In this document: piece after piece, positions 1 to 8,373 of the stretch
Position numbering within the stretch: position 1 is the stretch's first letter
How the letters are laid out: each line of letters opens with the position of its first letter
Assembly: GCA_937871285.1 (NCBI GenBank)
Contig: CALMQS010000112.1
Coordinates: forward strand, 1-41,016
DNA length: 41,016 bases
Origin: an uncultured Sphingobacteriales bacterium
GTDB lineage: Bacteria; Bacteroidota; Bacteroidia; Chitinophagales; Chitinophagaceae
Direction: 5' to 3'
Program-made: the position numbers and the translations under genes
Notes under the pieces: generated by a model
What the model was told of the DNA's origin: nothing
The model's input: the letters and a program-made list of their open reading frames with translations, nothing else
Database searches by the model: none

Positions 1-12
1 GCTTTGCTTCGT

Positions 13-71
13 GTGGGCGGTGGAGACACCGCCCACGGCAGGCCGCCCCGGTTGGGGTCCTCACCAACCGG
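13..71. repeat. Two-hairpin REP-like element at the window edge
   Basis: Two hairpins lie side by side. The first is a perfect 10-bp stem, GTGGGCGGTG (13-22) against CACCGCCCAC (27-36), with the tetraloop GAGA. The second is CCGGTTGG (48-55) against CCAACCGG (64-71), with the loop region 56-63. It can be extended inward by one pair (57-62) past a single mismatch and then closes on TCCT. The paired-hairpin layout with four-base loops resembles the REP elements around the RAYT gene at 20.8-22.1 kb, but the stem sequences differ. It may therefore belong to another REP family whose transposase is elsewhere. The structure is seen directly; the REP assignment is inference. Confidence 0.6.
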
Positions 72-364
72 CGACAATTTTAAATGCACCCTTCAGGGCC
101 AAACTCCGGAATAATCGTTAAATTTAAAAATTATCAATCCTTCTATATGAAGCGGATGTTTCAAATCTGTTAATGTATGTCAAAACAAAATTAAAAATGC
201 AGCAGGTATGAGTAACTTTGTGATCCTTTAAATTCATGTAATACTACTGATTTTAAAAGGTTAAGCATTTTATTGTACCGGCGGTGAGACATCATTCGCT
301 GGTTTATTATTAACAATATCCAAAAGCTAATGCCGTTTATATGAGGCTTAGAAATTATAATCCG
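72..364. other. Intergenic region upstream of the L,D-transpeptidase gene
   Basis: No convincing gene was found here. The stretch is AT-rich after the hairpin repeat. A TAnnTTTG match (TAACTTTG, 213-220) could be a Bacteroidota -7 box for the downstream gene, but there is no clear TTTG about 19 bases upstream of it and the leader would be about 140 bases. Such a short degenerate motif is expected by chance in DNA this AT-rich. Confidence 0.3.
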
Positions 365-1117
365 ATGAAATTCCATTCCGTACCTAAAAAGCTGAGGCTT
401 TGCCTTATTTTTCTTGTGCCTGTATTGCTTTCAGGCATTATTAAGGCGAATCGTTTTTCTCCTGTTCTTCCAACAGTTACCTATTATCTTCCTGCTGATT
501 TTAGTGCGGAAGCCCGCAAAGTATTTGTAAACAGGCTGTACGACAGCATTCATTTAAATGAGCTGGGCCTTCAAAAAGATGTGCTTGAGCTGGCAATGAA
601 AGGATTCAGCAAGTTATCCAATAAGGGCAAGCTCAACAGGGACAGCATTCTTACTATCGTTGATTTTTCACGGTCATCGCGTGAAAAAAGAATGTATATC
701 ATTGATCTGAAAAATATTGAACTGCTGTTTAACATACGCGTAGCGCATGGAAAAAATTCGGGAACGGAATATGCGCATCATTTTTCTAACGTAATGGCAT
801 CACATAAAAGCAGTCTGGGCTTTTATGTAACACAAAATACCTACAGGGGTGAAAACGGGTATTCGCTGCGTTTGCAGGGAGTGGAAAGGAATATTAATGA
901 TAAAGCGCTAAGAAGGAGCATCGTAATACATGGCGCAAATTATGCAGGCGAAAATTTTTTACATCAAAAAGGAATGCTGGGAAGAAGCTTCGGCTGTCCT
1001 GCCATTCCCATGGAAAATCACAAAGCCATTATTGATGCTATCAAGGAGGGTTCCTGCCTGTTTATTTATTCGCCCAATAAAAAATATTTAAATCTTTCTA
1101 CGGTTTTAAACGGTTAG
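365..1117 (+). CDS. Murein L,D-transpeptidase catalytic domain family protein
   Basis: This 250-residue exported protein belongs to the YkuD-like L,D-transpeptidase catalytic family, whose members cross-link peptidoglycan stem peptides or attach proteins to them in the periplasm. The N-terminus has a basic stretch, then a hydrophobic segment (about residues 12-28) that fits a signal peptide or membrane anchor. The catalytic signature is visible: His189 in IVIHGANYAG and Cys211 in GRSFGCPAIP, the expected HG...SxGCPA spacing with the catalytic cysteine present. The ATG at 365 is preferred over the in-frame ATG at 341 because it puts the signal peptide at the terminus. The gene stands alone, convergent with the two-component genes, and is followed by a strong terminator hairpin. 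Family assignment is firm; the exact reaction is not determined. Confidence 0.85.
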   Translation: MKFHSVPKKLRLCLIFLVPVLLSGIIKANRFSPVLPTVTYYLPADFSAEARKVFVNRLYDSIHLNELGLQKDVLELAMKGFSKLSNKGKLNRDSILTIVDFSRSSREKRMYIIDLKNIELLFNIRVAHGKNSGTEYAHHFSNVMASHKSSLGFYVTQNTYRGENGYSLRLQGVERNINDKALRRSIVIHGANYAGENFLHQKGMLGRSFGCPAIPMENHKAIIDAIKEGSCLFIYSPNKKYLNLSTVLNG

Positions 1118-1144
1118 GTAAATATAAGAATGGTTAAGGTTGAG

Positions 1145-1176
1145 GCCTGGTCTGCTACGGAGACCAGGCTATTTTT
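1145..1176 (+). terminator. Rho-independent terminator of the L,D-transpeptidase gene
   Basis: A perfect 9-bp stem, GCCTGGTCT (1145-1153) with AGACCAGGC (1161-1169), has a 7-base loop and is followed by TATTTTT on the plus strand. The T-tract runs into the stop codon of the convergent response regulator (1175-1177), so the two genes end back to back. On the minus strand the hairpin has no T-tract after it, so it probably acts in the plus direction only. Confidence 0.8.
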
Positions 1177-1867
1177 ATTCCATCACAAACCGGTAGCCTA
1201 CGCCCTTTACCGTAATGATTTCCAGCGCGGGGTCACTTTTAAGATATCCCCTGAGCTTGGTTATATACACATCTAATGTTCGGGAATTAAAAAATGAGTC
1301 GCTTCCCCATAATACATTCAGTATGGCTCTTCTGTCAATTACGGTTTCGCGGTTTTCATACAGCAATCTCAGCAATTCACTTTCCCGGAAAGACAATTTT
1401 TTTTCTTCCGTGTTGTGGCACAGGGTTTGCCGGTGCGGATTAAAAATATAGTTGCTCATCCGGATCTCGTCTTTTTGTTCGGTGCTTTGCGCCGCTTCAT
1501 GCTGGTAACGCAAAGCGTTTTCAATACGCACAATAAGCTCTTCCATGCTGAAAGGCTTGCGGATATAATCGTTCGCCCCTTTATGAAATCCTTTTACCAG
1601 GTCGGTGGTTTGGGTTTTTGCGGTTAAAAAAATAATAGGTATCGTGGTGTTCAGTTGCCTGATCTCTTCCGCAATGGCAAACCCGTCTTTATTGGGGAGC
1701 ATGATATCCAGTATGCAGATATCGGGCTTAAGGCTTTGAAACTGGGGCATCACATCCCCGCCGTCCATCTCCAGCAGCACCTCGTAGCCCCTGCTTTCCA
1801 GGCTTTCCTTTACAATTTTTGCCAGGAAAGCTTCATCTTCCACATACAATATCTTAGTTTTCTTCAT
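1175..1867 (-). CDS. OmpR/PhoB-type DNA-binding response regulator
   Basis: A 230-residue response regulator with an N-terminal receiver domain (about 4-118) and a C-terminal OmpR-type winged helix (about 130-229, ending TVKGVGYRF). The receiver carries the acidic pair E10-D11, the phospho-acceptor D54 in CILDIMLP, T82 and the conserved lysine K104 in YIRKPF, so it should be phosphorylatable. The ATG at 1867 is chosen because it starts immediately before the first receiver strand; the open frame upstream (to 1963) is read-through inside the kinase gene. The start lies 14 bases inside the 3' end of the sensor kinase gene, which implies translational coupling and makes this its cognate partner. 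The target genes cannot be told from the sequence. Confidence 0.93.
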   Translation of the reverse strand: MKKTKILYVEDEAFLAKIVKESLESRGYEVLLEMDGGDVMPQFQSLKPDICILDIMLPNKDGFAIAEEIRQLNTTIPIIFLTAKTQTTDLVKGFHKGANDYIRKPFSMEELIVRIENALRYQHEAAQSTEQKDEIRMSNYIFNPHRQTLCHNTEEKKLSFRESELLRLLYENRETVIDRRAILNVLWGSDSFFNSRTLDVYITKLRGYLKSDPALEIITVKGVGYRFVME

Positions 1868-3281
1868 GGGTAAGGGGCAGTTTAATAATGAACTCACTTC
1901 CTTTACCCGGTTCGCTATGCAGGGTAATAGTACCGTGGTGCTGGTTAACAATGTGGGCAACATAGCTCAGGCCTAACCCATATCCTTTAATGTTATGTTT
2001 GTTATCAGTAGGAACCCGGAAAAACTTCTCAAAAATTTTGGTTTTATACGCTGCCGGTATGCCAATGCCGTTATCTGATACCCTTATTTCCATCCAGTTA
2101 TTGTCTTTGGAGCTGATGCTTACTTCAATTTCCGGTTTCTCCCTGCTGTATTTCAGGGCATTATCCAGCAAATTGTAGAGCACGCTGGTAATATGCATAT
2201 GATCTGCCGTTATCATAAATTGTTGCCCGGAACTGTGTAGCTCAACCTTTGCTTTAGCTTTTTCAAACTGCAGTCCCATGGAAGCAATTACTTCCGTTGC
2301 CAGTTGCTTTACATCAAACCGTTCGTATTTTAGTTCTGTTTGCTGTTGTTCAAACATCGAAAGCTTAAGCACTTTATCCACCAGCATAGACAACCTGCTC
2401 AATTCGTTTCCTGCTATATCAAGATATTCTTTTGTGCGCTCAGGTTGCTGTATTACATTAAAGTTTTTGATGGCTTCAATGGCCACACTTACCGTGGAAA
2501 TGGGTGTTTTAAGCTCATGAGTGATATTGCTGATGAAATCGTTTTTAATATCGGTAAGCCGCCGCTGGGCCCTGAGATTCCTGTACAGCACAGAAAAAGC
2601 TGTAATGGTGAGCCCGATAAGAAAAACAGAAAAAACAACCTGCGGCAAAACTTTTCCGAAAATGTAATTAAACGTGTTGCCTAACTGAACCTGGTAACTA
2701 ATGGGATGTGTAAAGCCGATGGTGGCTTTATTCCATTCCGGGCGCTGGGAGTTGGTTCGTTTAATATCGGCTTCCTCCGTTCGTATGATAGAAAAAGGAA
2801 CATTAATATTTTCCTTCTGCAGGTTATTGGTATAGGCTTCCCTGATATCGGTTACCCTCAGGGAATCCTGCAGGGAATCAATACCAATTAAAAATTCAAA
2901 GAAACGTCCTCCCGCCTTGTAGCTTCTGCGCAATAAGGAATCATCGGCCGGCACGCCGGCAGGTCTTTCTACTGTAATAATGGAGTTACGGGTAGGCTGC
3001 GAGGGCATGGCAGCGGAGGAATCGCTGAGGCGTTTTCTAACCATGTCTGTAAACCTTGCTATATCGGGTGGCAGGCCATAGCGTAACCTGGTGGTGCTGT
3101 CTAATTTCAGTTTGGAAGACTGCAGGTCGAAAACCGATTCCCGGAAGATAACATTGGTACGAAAACGAAGCGTTCTTTTTTCTTCATTAATTTTTATAAC
3201 GATCCAGTATACCTGGAAGGCCGCTATCAAAATGATGGCTGCTACCATTAAACTAACTGATATGCTGAATTTCCGGGTCAT
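1854..3281 (-). CDS. Two-component sensor histidine kinase
   Basis: A membrane sensor kinase of 475 residues. It has a transmembrane segment at about 9-28, a periplasmic sensor region of roughly 180 residues without a recognised domain, and a second transmembrane segment at about 213-235. HisKA follows with the phospho-acceptor His255 in THELKTP, then the HATPase domain with N-box NLLDNALKYS, G1 box DNGIGIP and G2 box GYGLGLSYV. All catalytic boxes are intact. The ATG at 3281 is preferred; the longer frame begins with TTG at 3290. It forms an operon with the overlapping response regulator. A TAnnTTTG box just before the ATG suggests a leaderless or nearly leaderless transcript. The sensed signal is unknown. 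Confidence 0.92.
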   Translation of the reverse strand: MTRKFSISVSLMVAAIILIAAFQVYWIVIKINEEKRTLRFRTNVIFRESVFDLQSSKLKLDSTTRLRYGLPPDIARFTDMVRKRLSDSSAAMPSQPTRNSIITVERPAGVPADDSLLRRSYKAGGRFFEFLIGIDSLQDSLRVTDIREAYTNNLQKENINVPFSIIRTEEADIKRTNSQRPEWNKATIGFTHPISYQVQLGNTFNYIFGKVLPQVVFSVFLIGLTITAFSVLYRNLRAQRRLTDIKNDFISNITHELKTPISTVSVAIEAIKNFNVIQQPERTKEYLDIAGNELSRLSMLVDKVLKLSMFEQQQTELKYERFDVKQLATEVIASMGLQFEKAKAKVELHSSGQQFMITADHMHITSVLYNLLDNALKYSREKPEIEVSISSKDNNWMEIRVSDNGIGIPAAYKTKIFEKFFRVPTDNKHNIKGYGLGLSYVAHIVNQHHGTITLHSEPGKGSEFIIKLPLTHEEN

Positions 3282-3287
3282 AGTTCG

Positions 3288-3295
3288 CAAAAGTA
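3288..3295 (-). promoter_or_regulatory. Candidate -7 box (TACTTTTG) of the kinase/regulator operon
   Basis: On the minus strand TACTTTTG matches the Bacteroidota -7 consensus TAnnTTTG and ends six bases before the ATG at 3281. Transcription would then begin at or next to the start codon. No good TTTG -33 element was found at the usual distance, so this is tentative. Confidence 0.35.
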
Positions 3296-3421
3296 TATTT
3301 TACCTATTTCACAGGGCGATTGTATTAACCTTAATTAACATCTTTGGTTACAATATAATAAAATGTTTCCGGCTTCGTTACTTATTCATTCGCTCATCCA
3401 ATCCTCATTAAAATAGCCATC

Positions 3422-3568
3422 ATGAACACGGTAACTTCAAGGAAACTTATTGACCTCAACAGGTTGTTTTTCAGCTTACTAAATAAAATTATGCAACGCC
3501 CTGATTTTTATCCCATCAAGTATTATCATAAAAGAAGGCGGGGAAGAAACGAGCTGGAAAGCATATAG
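3422..3568 (+). CDS. Possible small basic protein (48 aa)
   Basis: A short open frame begins at ATG 3422 and ends at TAG 3566-3568, in the 380-base gap between the divergent kinase operon and the helicase gene. The predicted peptide has a moderately hydrophobic middle (around NRLFFSLLNKI) and a very basic C-terminal part (KYYHKRRRGRN). No known family was recognised and no strong ribosome-binding site or promoter is visible. It may be a chance frame. The rest of the gap (3569-3665) has only low-complexity GGTT-rich sequence and the end of the helicase gene. Confidence 0.22.
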   Translation: MNTVTSRKLIDLNRLFFSLLNKIMQRPDFYPIKYYHKRRRGRNELESI

Positions 3569-3665
3569 CGGTTAGGGAGTTTGTGGTTTGGAAGTTTATG
3601 GTTAGCGGATTAATAAGCCTTTAAATACTAACTCCGGCCTTGTGCGCCCTATAGCTGACCGCTCA

Positions 3666-6600
3666 TCAACTGAAAAGATATTCCACATCTTCCTTAGAAA
3701 GGCTCTTAACAAACGTATTATCGTCTGCAATAAGATCCCTCGCCAATGAGCGCTTTTTTTCCTGTAATTGCAGTATTTTATCCTCAATGGTATCCTTACA
3801 GATCATGCGGTAAGCAAAAATATTTTTGGTTTGCCCTATCCGGTGCGTACGGTCAATAGCCTGCTGCTCTACGGCGGGGTTCCACCACGGATCAACGATG
3901 TATACATAATCTGCCGCGGTAAGATTTAAACCAACACCACCTGCCTTCAGCGAAATCAGGAATGCCCTGCAGGTATCGTCTTCCTGGAAACGGTTGATAG
4001 CTCTTTCCCTTTCGTGGGCCGGTGTGCTTCCGTCAAAGTATTCAAAGGGTACGTCCAGCGATTTCAGTTTTTCCTTTATCAGGGCCAGCATACCCAGGAA
4101 CTGTGAAAATATAAGGGCCTTATGGTTACTTATATTTTCCGTGATCTCTCTTGCTATCTCTTCCAGCTTAATCGAATGATTGGGGTATTGCTCGGGCTCA
4201 TTCATAATAGCGGGCGAATCGCAAATTTGCCTCAGCTTCATTAAACCCTGCAAAATGGTAAGCTGCGACTTTTGTATGCCCTGCTCATTGATTACGCCCA
4301 GTATTTTATTGCGGTAATCCATGCGGAATGCTTCATAAATTTCCCGCTGCTCAGACTGCATTTCACAAAACAGTATGGTTTCTGTTTTTTCAGGCAGGTC
4401 TTTTGCCACCTGTTCCTTGGTGCGGCGGAGAATAAAAGGATACAGCAGCTTTTTTAAGTGCTCTTTCCTGTCCTGCTCCCCGAATTTATCAATAGGCGTA
4501 GCAAATTCATTGCGGAAATATTCCACACTGCCCAGCATGCCCGGATTTAAAAAGTTCATCTGGGCATATATATCAAAAGTATTGTTCTGCAAAGGGGTGC
4601 CACTCAGGCAAAGCCGGTTTTTTGACACCAGGAGGCCGGCGGCTTTGGTTACCTTGCTCTGCGGGTTTTTAATAGCCTGCGACTCGTCGAGAATAACATA
4701 ATCGAAATGGATTTCGGTTAGCAGCTTTATATCGCTGCGCAGCGTGCCATAGGTAGTAATGATAACGTTATAGGCATTAAATCCTTCTTTATCCCGGCTC
4801 CGGTCGGCCCCATGATGAATATGATAGGTAAGGTCGGGTGTAAATTTCTTTATTTCATTCTCCCAGTTGAACATCAGGGTAGTAGGACAAACCACTATGG
4901 CTTTCAGGGAATGATGGGTATCGAGGTAAAACTGGAGGAAAGACAGCGCCTGCACTGTTTTACCCAATCCCATATCATCGGCTAAAATACCACCCCATCC
5001 TACTTCACTTAAATAATTCAGCCAGTGATAGCCTGCTACCTGGTAAGGACGTAAAATATGCGCCAGCCTGGGTGTCGGATCAATTTCTTTAATGCGGTTA
5101 AAGCCTCTCAGCCTGTTGTATTTTTCTTCCAGCTCTATCAGCACTTCAGCCTCATTCCTTTCTTCATACAGCTCATCTATAACGCTCAAATGGTATTTAG
5201 ACAGGCGTAATGCATTGTTTTTTCCTTCGCCTACCCTAAAGAGCAAGGAGTATTTTTTTAGCCAGTTTTCGGGTAATATACCCAATGTGCCGTCGTTGAG
5301 CTGAACAAACTGCTGCTTGTTCAGCAGCGCCCTTTTGATTTCATCTATACTTACCTGCTGTTCCCCAAACACTACTTTCACCTTGGCATCGAACCAGTCT
5401 ACACCGTTGCTGATACGAATTTCAGTAGAAGGCCGGGCAGTATTAAAACGGAAGTTTTTCAGCACGTCAAAACCCACTACCGGCACGTTCATTTCTTTCA
5501 TGCTGTCAACAAACAAAAAGAACCAGTTGTTCTTTAGCACGTCTGCACCCTTTAAAGCCAGCGTTGCTGCTCCTTCGGGATGGATGAAGTTGGAGTGAAG
5601 GCTTTCTAACTTTTTGATGAACTGCAGCTCTGCCTGCCGGTTGCGGTGAATTTCCAGCACCTTATCATTTACCGGCAGCGTAATAATATCTTTTGCATTA
5701 AACCGTGTTTCAAAGCCTTTGTAGGAAAATACCGGCACAAACAGCAGGTAATCTCCTTTTTCCTGCAGCAGCACCCTTACTTCGGGGTTGCCGTCTTTTA
5801 CTTCCTGCACCAGCTTTTCGGAAAACCGTACTTTGTATTCTTTGGTTAGCGGAATAATATTCTTTTTCAGGTAATCGGGCCAATCTTCCTTGCTGATGAG
5901 CAAATTTTCCTTATTGGCAAATCTTTCAATTTCCAGTATATCTTCCTGCCGGCTCCAGTTATAAAAAGTGTCGGCATATTTAAAGAGCATATTGCTTTTC
6001 CATTCATTTTCCTGTAAAGGCACTTCCACGCCGTTAACCTGCACATAACAGGCTATTTCAATTTTGGCTTTTACCGTATTTACATGAATAACGGGAATGG
6101 CAGTTTCATCGGCTAACTGAACAGGCAGCAGGTTGGAGGTAATAAAATTTTTCCCCTGCGGCAAAAAGTATACCAGCGTGTTATCTTTCTGCTCGTTAAA
6201 TAATTTAAGCAGCTTGGGATACCAGTATTCCACTATCAGTGATTTGGTTTCTTCGGGAAGGTCATCATCTTCGTGATGAATGATGTTTTCCCATATTCCG
6301 GAAAAAGGAGAATTACGGCTTACGTATTTATTTACTTCGGTTTCGTTCAGCTTTCGGATCTGCTGCAACAGTTGTTTATCCTGGTCGGGGTAGTTGTCTG
6401 TAGGTACAAATTTAGAGAGGTCCAGCTTTTCCACTTTGCCGGCAAAGCCTACCCCGGTTTCATTTATTTCACCGCCAACGGCATCTATTCCAAAATTAGG
6501 ATACACGCCATTGGCTCCGTTAAATACGATACCAATGCGGCTGATATTACTATTATTATGAACAGGGGGGGCTTCTTCCTCGGCCATTACAACTTCCTTT

Positions 6601-7436
6601 TCTGCAACAACGGTACGGGAGCTAAGCATACTGCCGGATACCGGGTCTGCTCTTTTAATAGAGGTATCAAGCAACCGTAAAAAGGGTTTCCCGTCTTTAT
6701 AGGTAAATTCAAATTTACCGGTCAGATCATCATCAAGGGAATAGCCGTAAATTTCCAGCAGCTTATTCTTCTGCTTATCCCAGTTGCGGATAGAATCGAA
6801 GTAATAGGGTCCGTAGGCATTCAGCAATTGCAGGAAAAGCGTTACTTTATGTACACAAAGCGGATGCTCCTGCTCCTCACATTTACAGGAGGTATCAAAA
6901 TTCCTTTCTTCATTTTTTTGTATCACCAACGGAAAGGTTTCGCCGTTGCATACCAAGCTGGCTTCTACTCTTTCGTTTGCCGCAGATATAATATTCGCTT
7001 TTTGTGTCTGCAGTATTTTTTCAGCTTCTGCATAGCTGTCGGGTGAACTTAAGAGCCTGATGCTTTTCAGCTCAATATCTTTCATTTTAATTACCGTATG
7101 GCGCTGGTGATATAAAACATCTTTTTCACCCAGTACGTTTTTATCTAACAGATCCTGCAACTGGAGTAAAGCGGCTGTTTCATGCCGGCAAATGTCGCCG
7201 AGGTTATACGGGCAGGTGCACCGGACCGACAGGCCTTTGGGGTCTTTATACTTTTGCACATATACTTTATAGTAAGTGGCATAGCTGTCATCTTTTACCC
7301 TGAACGTAACCGAACCCAACAGGTCATCGTGTTCCATTAGCTCAACATAGCTGATCGCATGAATTTTTTTACCCCTCCGGATTACTTCATCTGTGCCATT
7401 ATTATATACAAACTTGATTAAATGTGGTAAGGCCAT
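3666..7436 (-). CDS. SNF2-family DEAD/DEAH-type ATPase with two SWIM zinc fingers
   Basis: A 1256-residue SNF2/Rad54-type DNA translocase of superfamily 2. Motif I is ADDMGLGKT (about 818-826), motif II VILDESQ (about 913-919), motif III LSGTPLQNN (about 945), and motifs V and VI are GGVGLNL and QAIDRTHRIGQ (about 1190-1200). All are intact. The N-terminal part carries a SWIM-type zinc finger near residues 71-85 (CTCPYNLGDICRHE) and a second CxC...CxH set near 182-196 (CKCEEQEHPLCVH). The long middle region (about 230-780) has no clear domain apart from features typical of bacterial SNF2 proteins. It is a single gene between unrelated housekeeping genes. Bacterial SNF2 proteins are thought to remodel protein-DNA or RNA polymerase complexes; the exact role here is unknown. 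Nothing beside it suggests a restriction or phage-defence island. Confidence 0.9.
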   Translation of the reverse strand: MALPHLIKFVYNNGTDEVIRRGKKIHAISYVELMEHDDLLGSVTFRVKDDSYATYYKVYVQKYKDPKGLSVRCTCPYNLGDICRHETAALLQLQDLLDKNVLGEKDVLYHQRHTVIKMKDIELKSIRLLSSPDSYAEAEKILQTQKANIISAANERVEASLVCNGETFPLVIQKNEERNFDTSCKCEEQEHPLCVHKVTLFLQLLNAYGPYYFDSIRNWDKQKNKLLEIYGYSLDDDLTGKFEFTYKDGKPFLRLLDTSIKRADPVSGSMLSSRTVVAEKEVVMAEEEAPPVHNNSNISRIGIVFNGANGVYPNFGIDAVGGEINETGVGFAGKVEKLDLSKFVPTDNYPDQDKQLLQQIRKLNETEVNKYVSRNSPFSGIWENIIHHEDDDLPEETKSLIVEYWYPKLLKLFNEQKDNTLVYFLPQGKNFITSNLLPVQLADETAIPVIHVNTVKAKIEIACYVQVNGVEVPLQENEWKSNMLFKYADTFYNWSRQEDILEIERFANKENLLISKEDWPDYLKKNIIPLTKEYKVRFSEKLVQEVKDGNPEVRVLLQEKGDYLLFVPVFSYKGFETRFNAKDIITLPVNDKVLEIHRNRQAELQFIKKLESLHSNFIHPEGAATLALKGADVLKNNWFFLFVDSMKEMNVPVVGFDVLKNFRFNTARPSTEIRISNGVDWFDAKVKVVFGEQQVSIDEIKRALLNKQQFVQLNDGTLGILPENWLKKYSLLFRVGEGKNNALRLSKYHLSVIDELYEERNEAEVLIELEEKYNRLRGFNRIKEIDPTPRLAHILRPYQVAGYHWLNYLSEVGWGGILADDMGLGKTVQALSFLQFYLDTHHSLKAIVVCPTTLMFNWENEIKKFTPDLTYHIHHGADRSRDKEGFNAYNVIITTYGTLRSDIKLLTEIHFDYVILDESQAIKNPQSKVTKAAGLLVSKNRLCLSGTPLQNNTFDIYAQMNFLNPGMLGSVEYFRNEFATPIDKFGEQDRKEHLKKLLYPFILRRTKEQVAKDLPEKTETILFCEMQSEQREIYEAFRMDYRNKILGVINEQGIQKSQLTILQGLMKLRQICDSPAIMNEPEQYPNHSIKLEEIAREITENISNHKALIFSQFLGMLALIKEKLKSLDVPFEYFDGSTPAHERERAINRFQEDDTCRAFLISLKAGGVGLNLTAADYVYIVDPWWNPAVEQQAIDRTHRIGQTKNIFAYRMICKDTIEDKILQLQEKKRSLARDLIADDNTFVKSLSKEDVEYLFS

Positions 7437-7530
7437 GCTTGCGAATAATTCAATAATTCAAGCCTTCTTTCAAAAAAGGCTAATTGGCGAAATTACAAAA
7501 AAAAGCTCAGGTGAAAAAGAGGAGACCAAG

Positions 7531-8304
7531 TTAAGAAGCCGCAAGCCCGGCTTTACTGCAGGCAGCGCTGCCGGTTCCGGCTACCAGCTTTCCTTCTTTA
7601 TATACCGGTAAAATATTTGCAATATCGGGTGTAAAGCAGTAATGGATATCTTTTTCCAGCCCGTAACCGCTTAAGCGGAGGTAATGTGATGCCTTTTTAT
7701 TTTTAACAAACCCGTAAACATCCGGCTTCGCTTCTGTATACAGCGCATGCGCCATCATAGAAGCATCGCAGTTGATATCAAAATGTTCCTTTACGCCGGC
7801 AATAACCGCCCCGGCAAAAAGCGTGTCTTCGATGTTTACCCTATCTTTCCATGCGGCGCAGGCAAGCAGTACATTTTGTTTTTGGACAATAAGGTGATCG
7901 GTTACAGCAGATAAATTAGGGAAGGAGCCGGTAATAATATTTTTTGCCCCTTTTTCAAGGGCCATATATAACAACCGTGTGCCATTGGTTGTGGTAAGTA
8001 CCAGTACTTTGTTCTCAATAAATGCGCGGGAATATTCAAATGGCGAATTCCCATGTTGCAGCCCCTCTGCTATCCTGCCATCGCGTTCACCCGCTGTAAC
8101 GGTATCCGGCATACTGCCCAGCTCAATGCACCTGGCCACACTGTCTACCGGTATCACATAGCTTGCACCGTTATACAATGCTGTTGCTATGGTGGAAGTG
8201 GCCCGTAACACATCTATGATCACTACGATCGTATTGTCTGCATCATACAGATGCAGCATAGACGGTGAAAGCGCCGTATGCAATGCAGGTTTGTTTCCTT
8301 TCAT
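7531..8304 (-). CDS. 2-phosphosulfolactate phosphatase family protein (ComB-like)
   Basis: This 257-residue protein matches the ComB family, which removes phosphate from 2-phosphosulfolactate in coenzyme M biosynthesis in archaea. Visible signatures are VIIDVLRATST (28-38), GERDG (72-76) followed by EG..HGNSP, and TTTNGT (about 108-113). The length is usual for the family and all the acidic and arginine motif residues are present. No other coenzyme M gene is nearby, and Bacteroidota do not make this cofactor, so the substrate may be another phosphorylated sulfonate or 2-hydroxy acid. The gene sits alone upstream of the helicase on the same strand with a 94-base gap; no function follows from the neighbours. 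Confidence 0.85.
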   Translation of the reverse strand: MKGNKPALHTALSPSMLHLYDADNTIVVIIDVLRATSTIATALYNGASYVIPVDSVARCIELGSMPDTVTAGERDGRIAEGLQHGNSPFEYSRAFIENKVLVLTTTNGTRLLYMALEKGAKNIITGSFPNLSAVTDHLIVQKQNVLLACAAWKDRVNIEDTLFAGAVIAGVKEHFDINCDASMMAHALYTEAKPDVYGFVKNKKASHYLRLSGYGLEKDIHYCFTPDIANILPVYKEGKLVAGTGSAACSKAGLAAS

Positions 8305-8373
8305 ATTGTTATTAATACCACGCTGTTACGAAAGCTGCAAATATCTGAAAGAAAGCAGTATTTACACAAAAGA

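Noticed and set aside
1868..1963. Longer N-terminus for the response regulator
   Set aside because: The extra 32 codons lie inside the 3' end of the kinase gene and do not resemble a receiver domain; the receiver begins directly after ATG 1867.
3666..7436. SNF2 helicase as part of a phage-defence system
   Set aside because: The neighbours are a two-component system, a ComB-like phosphatase and metabolic genes. No methyltransferase, nuclease or other defence gene is close.
7459..7483. AGCCTT...AAGGCT inverted repeat before the helicase gene as a terminator
   Set aside because: The stem is only six pairs, the loop is A/T-rich and no T-tract follows on either strand.
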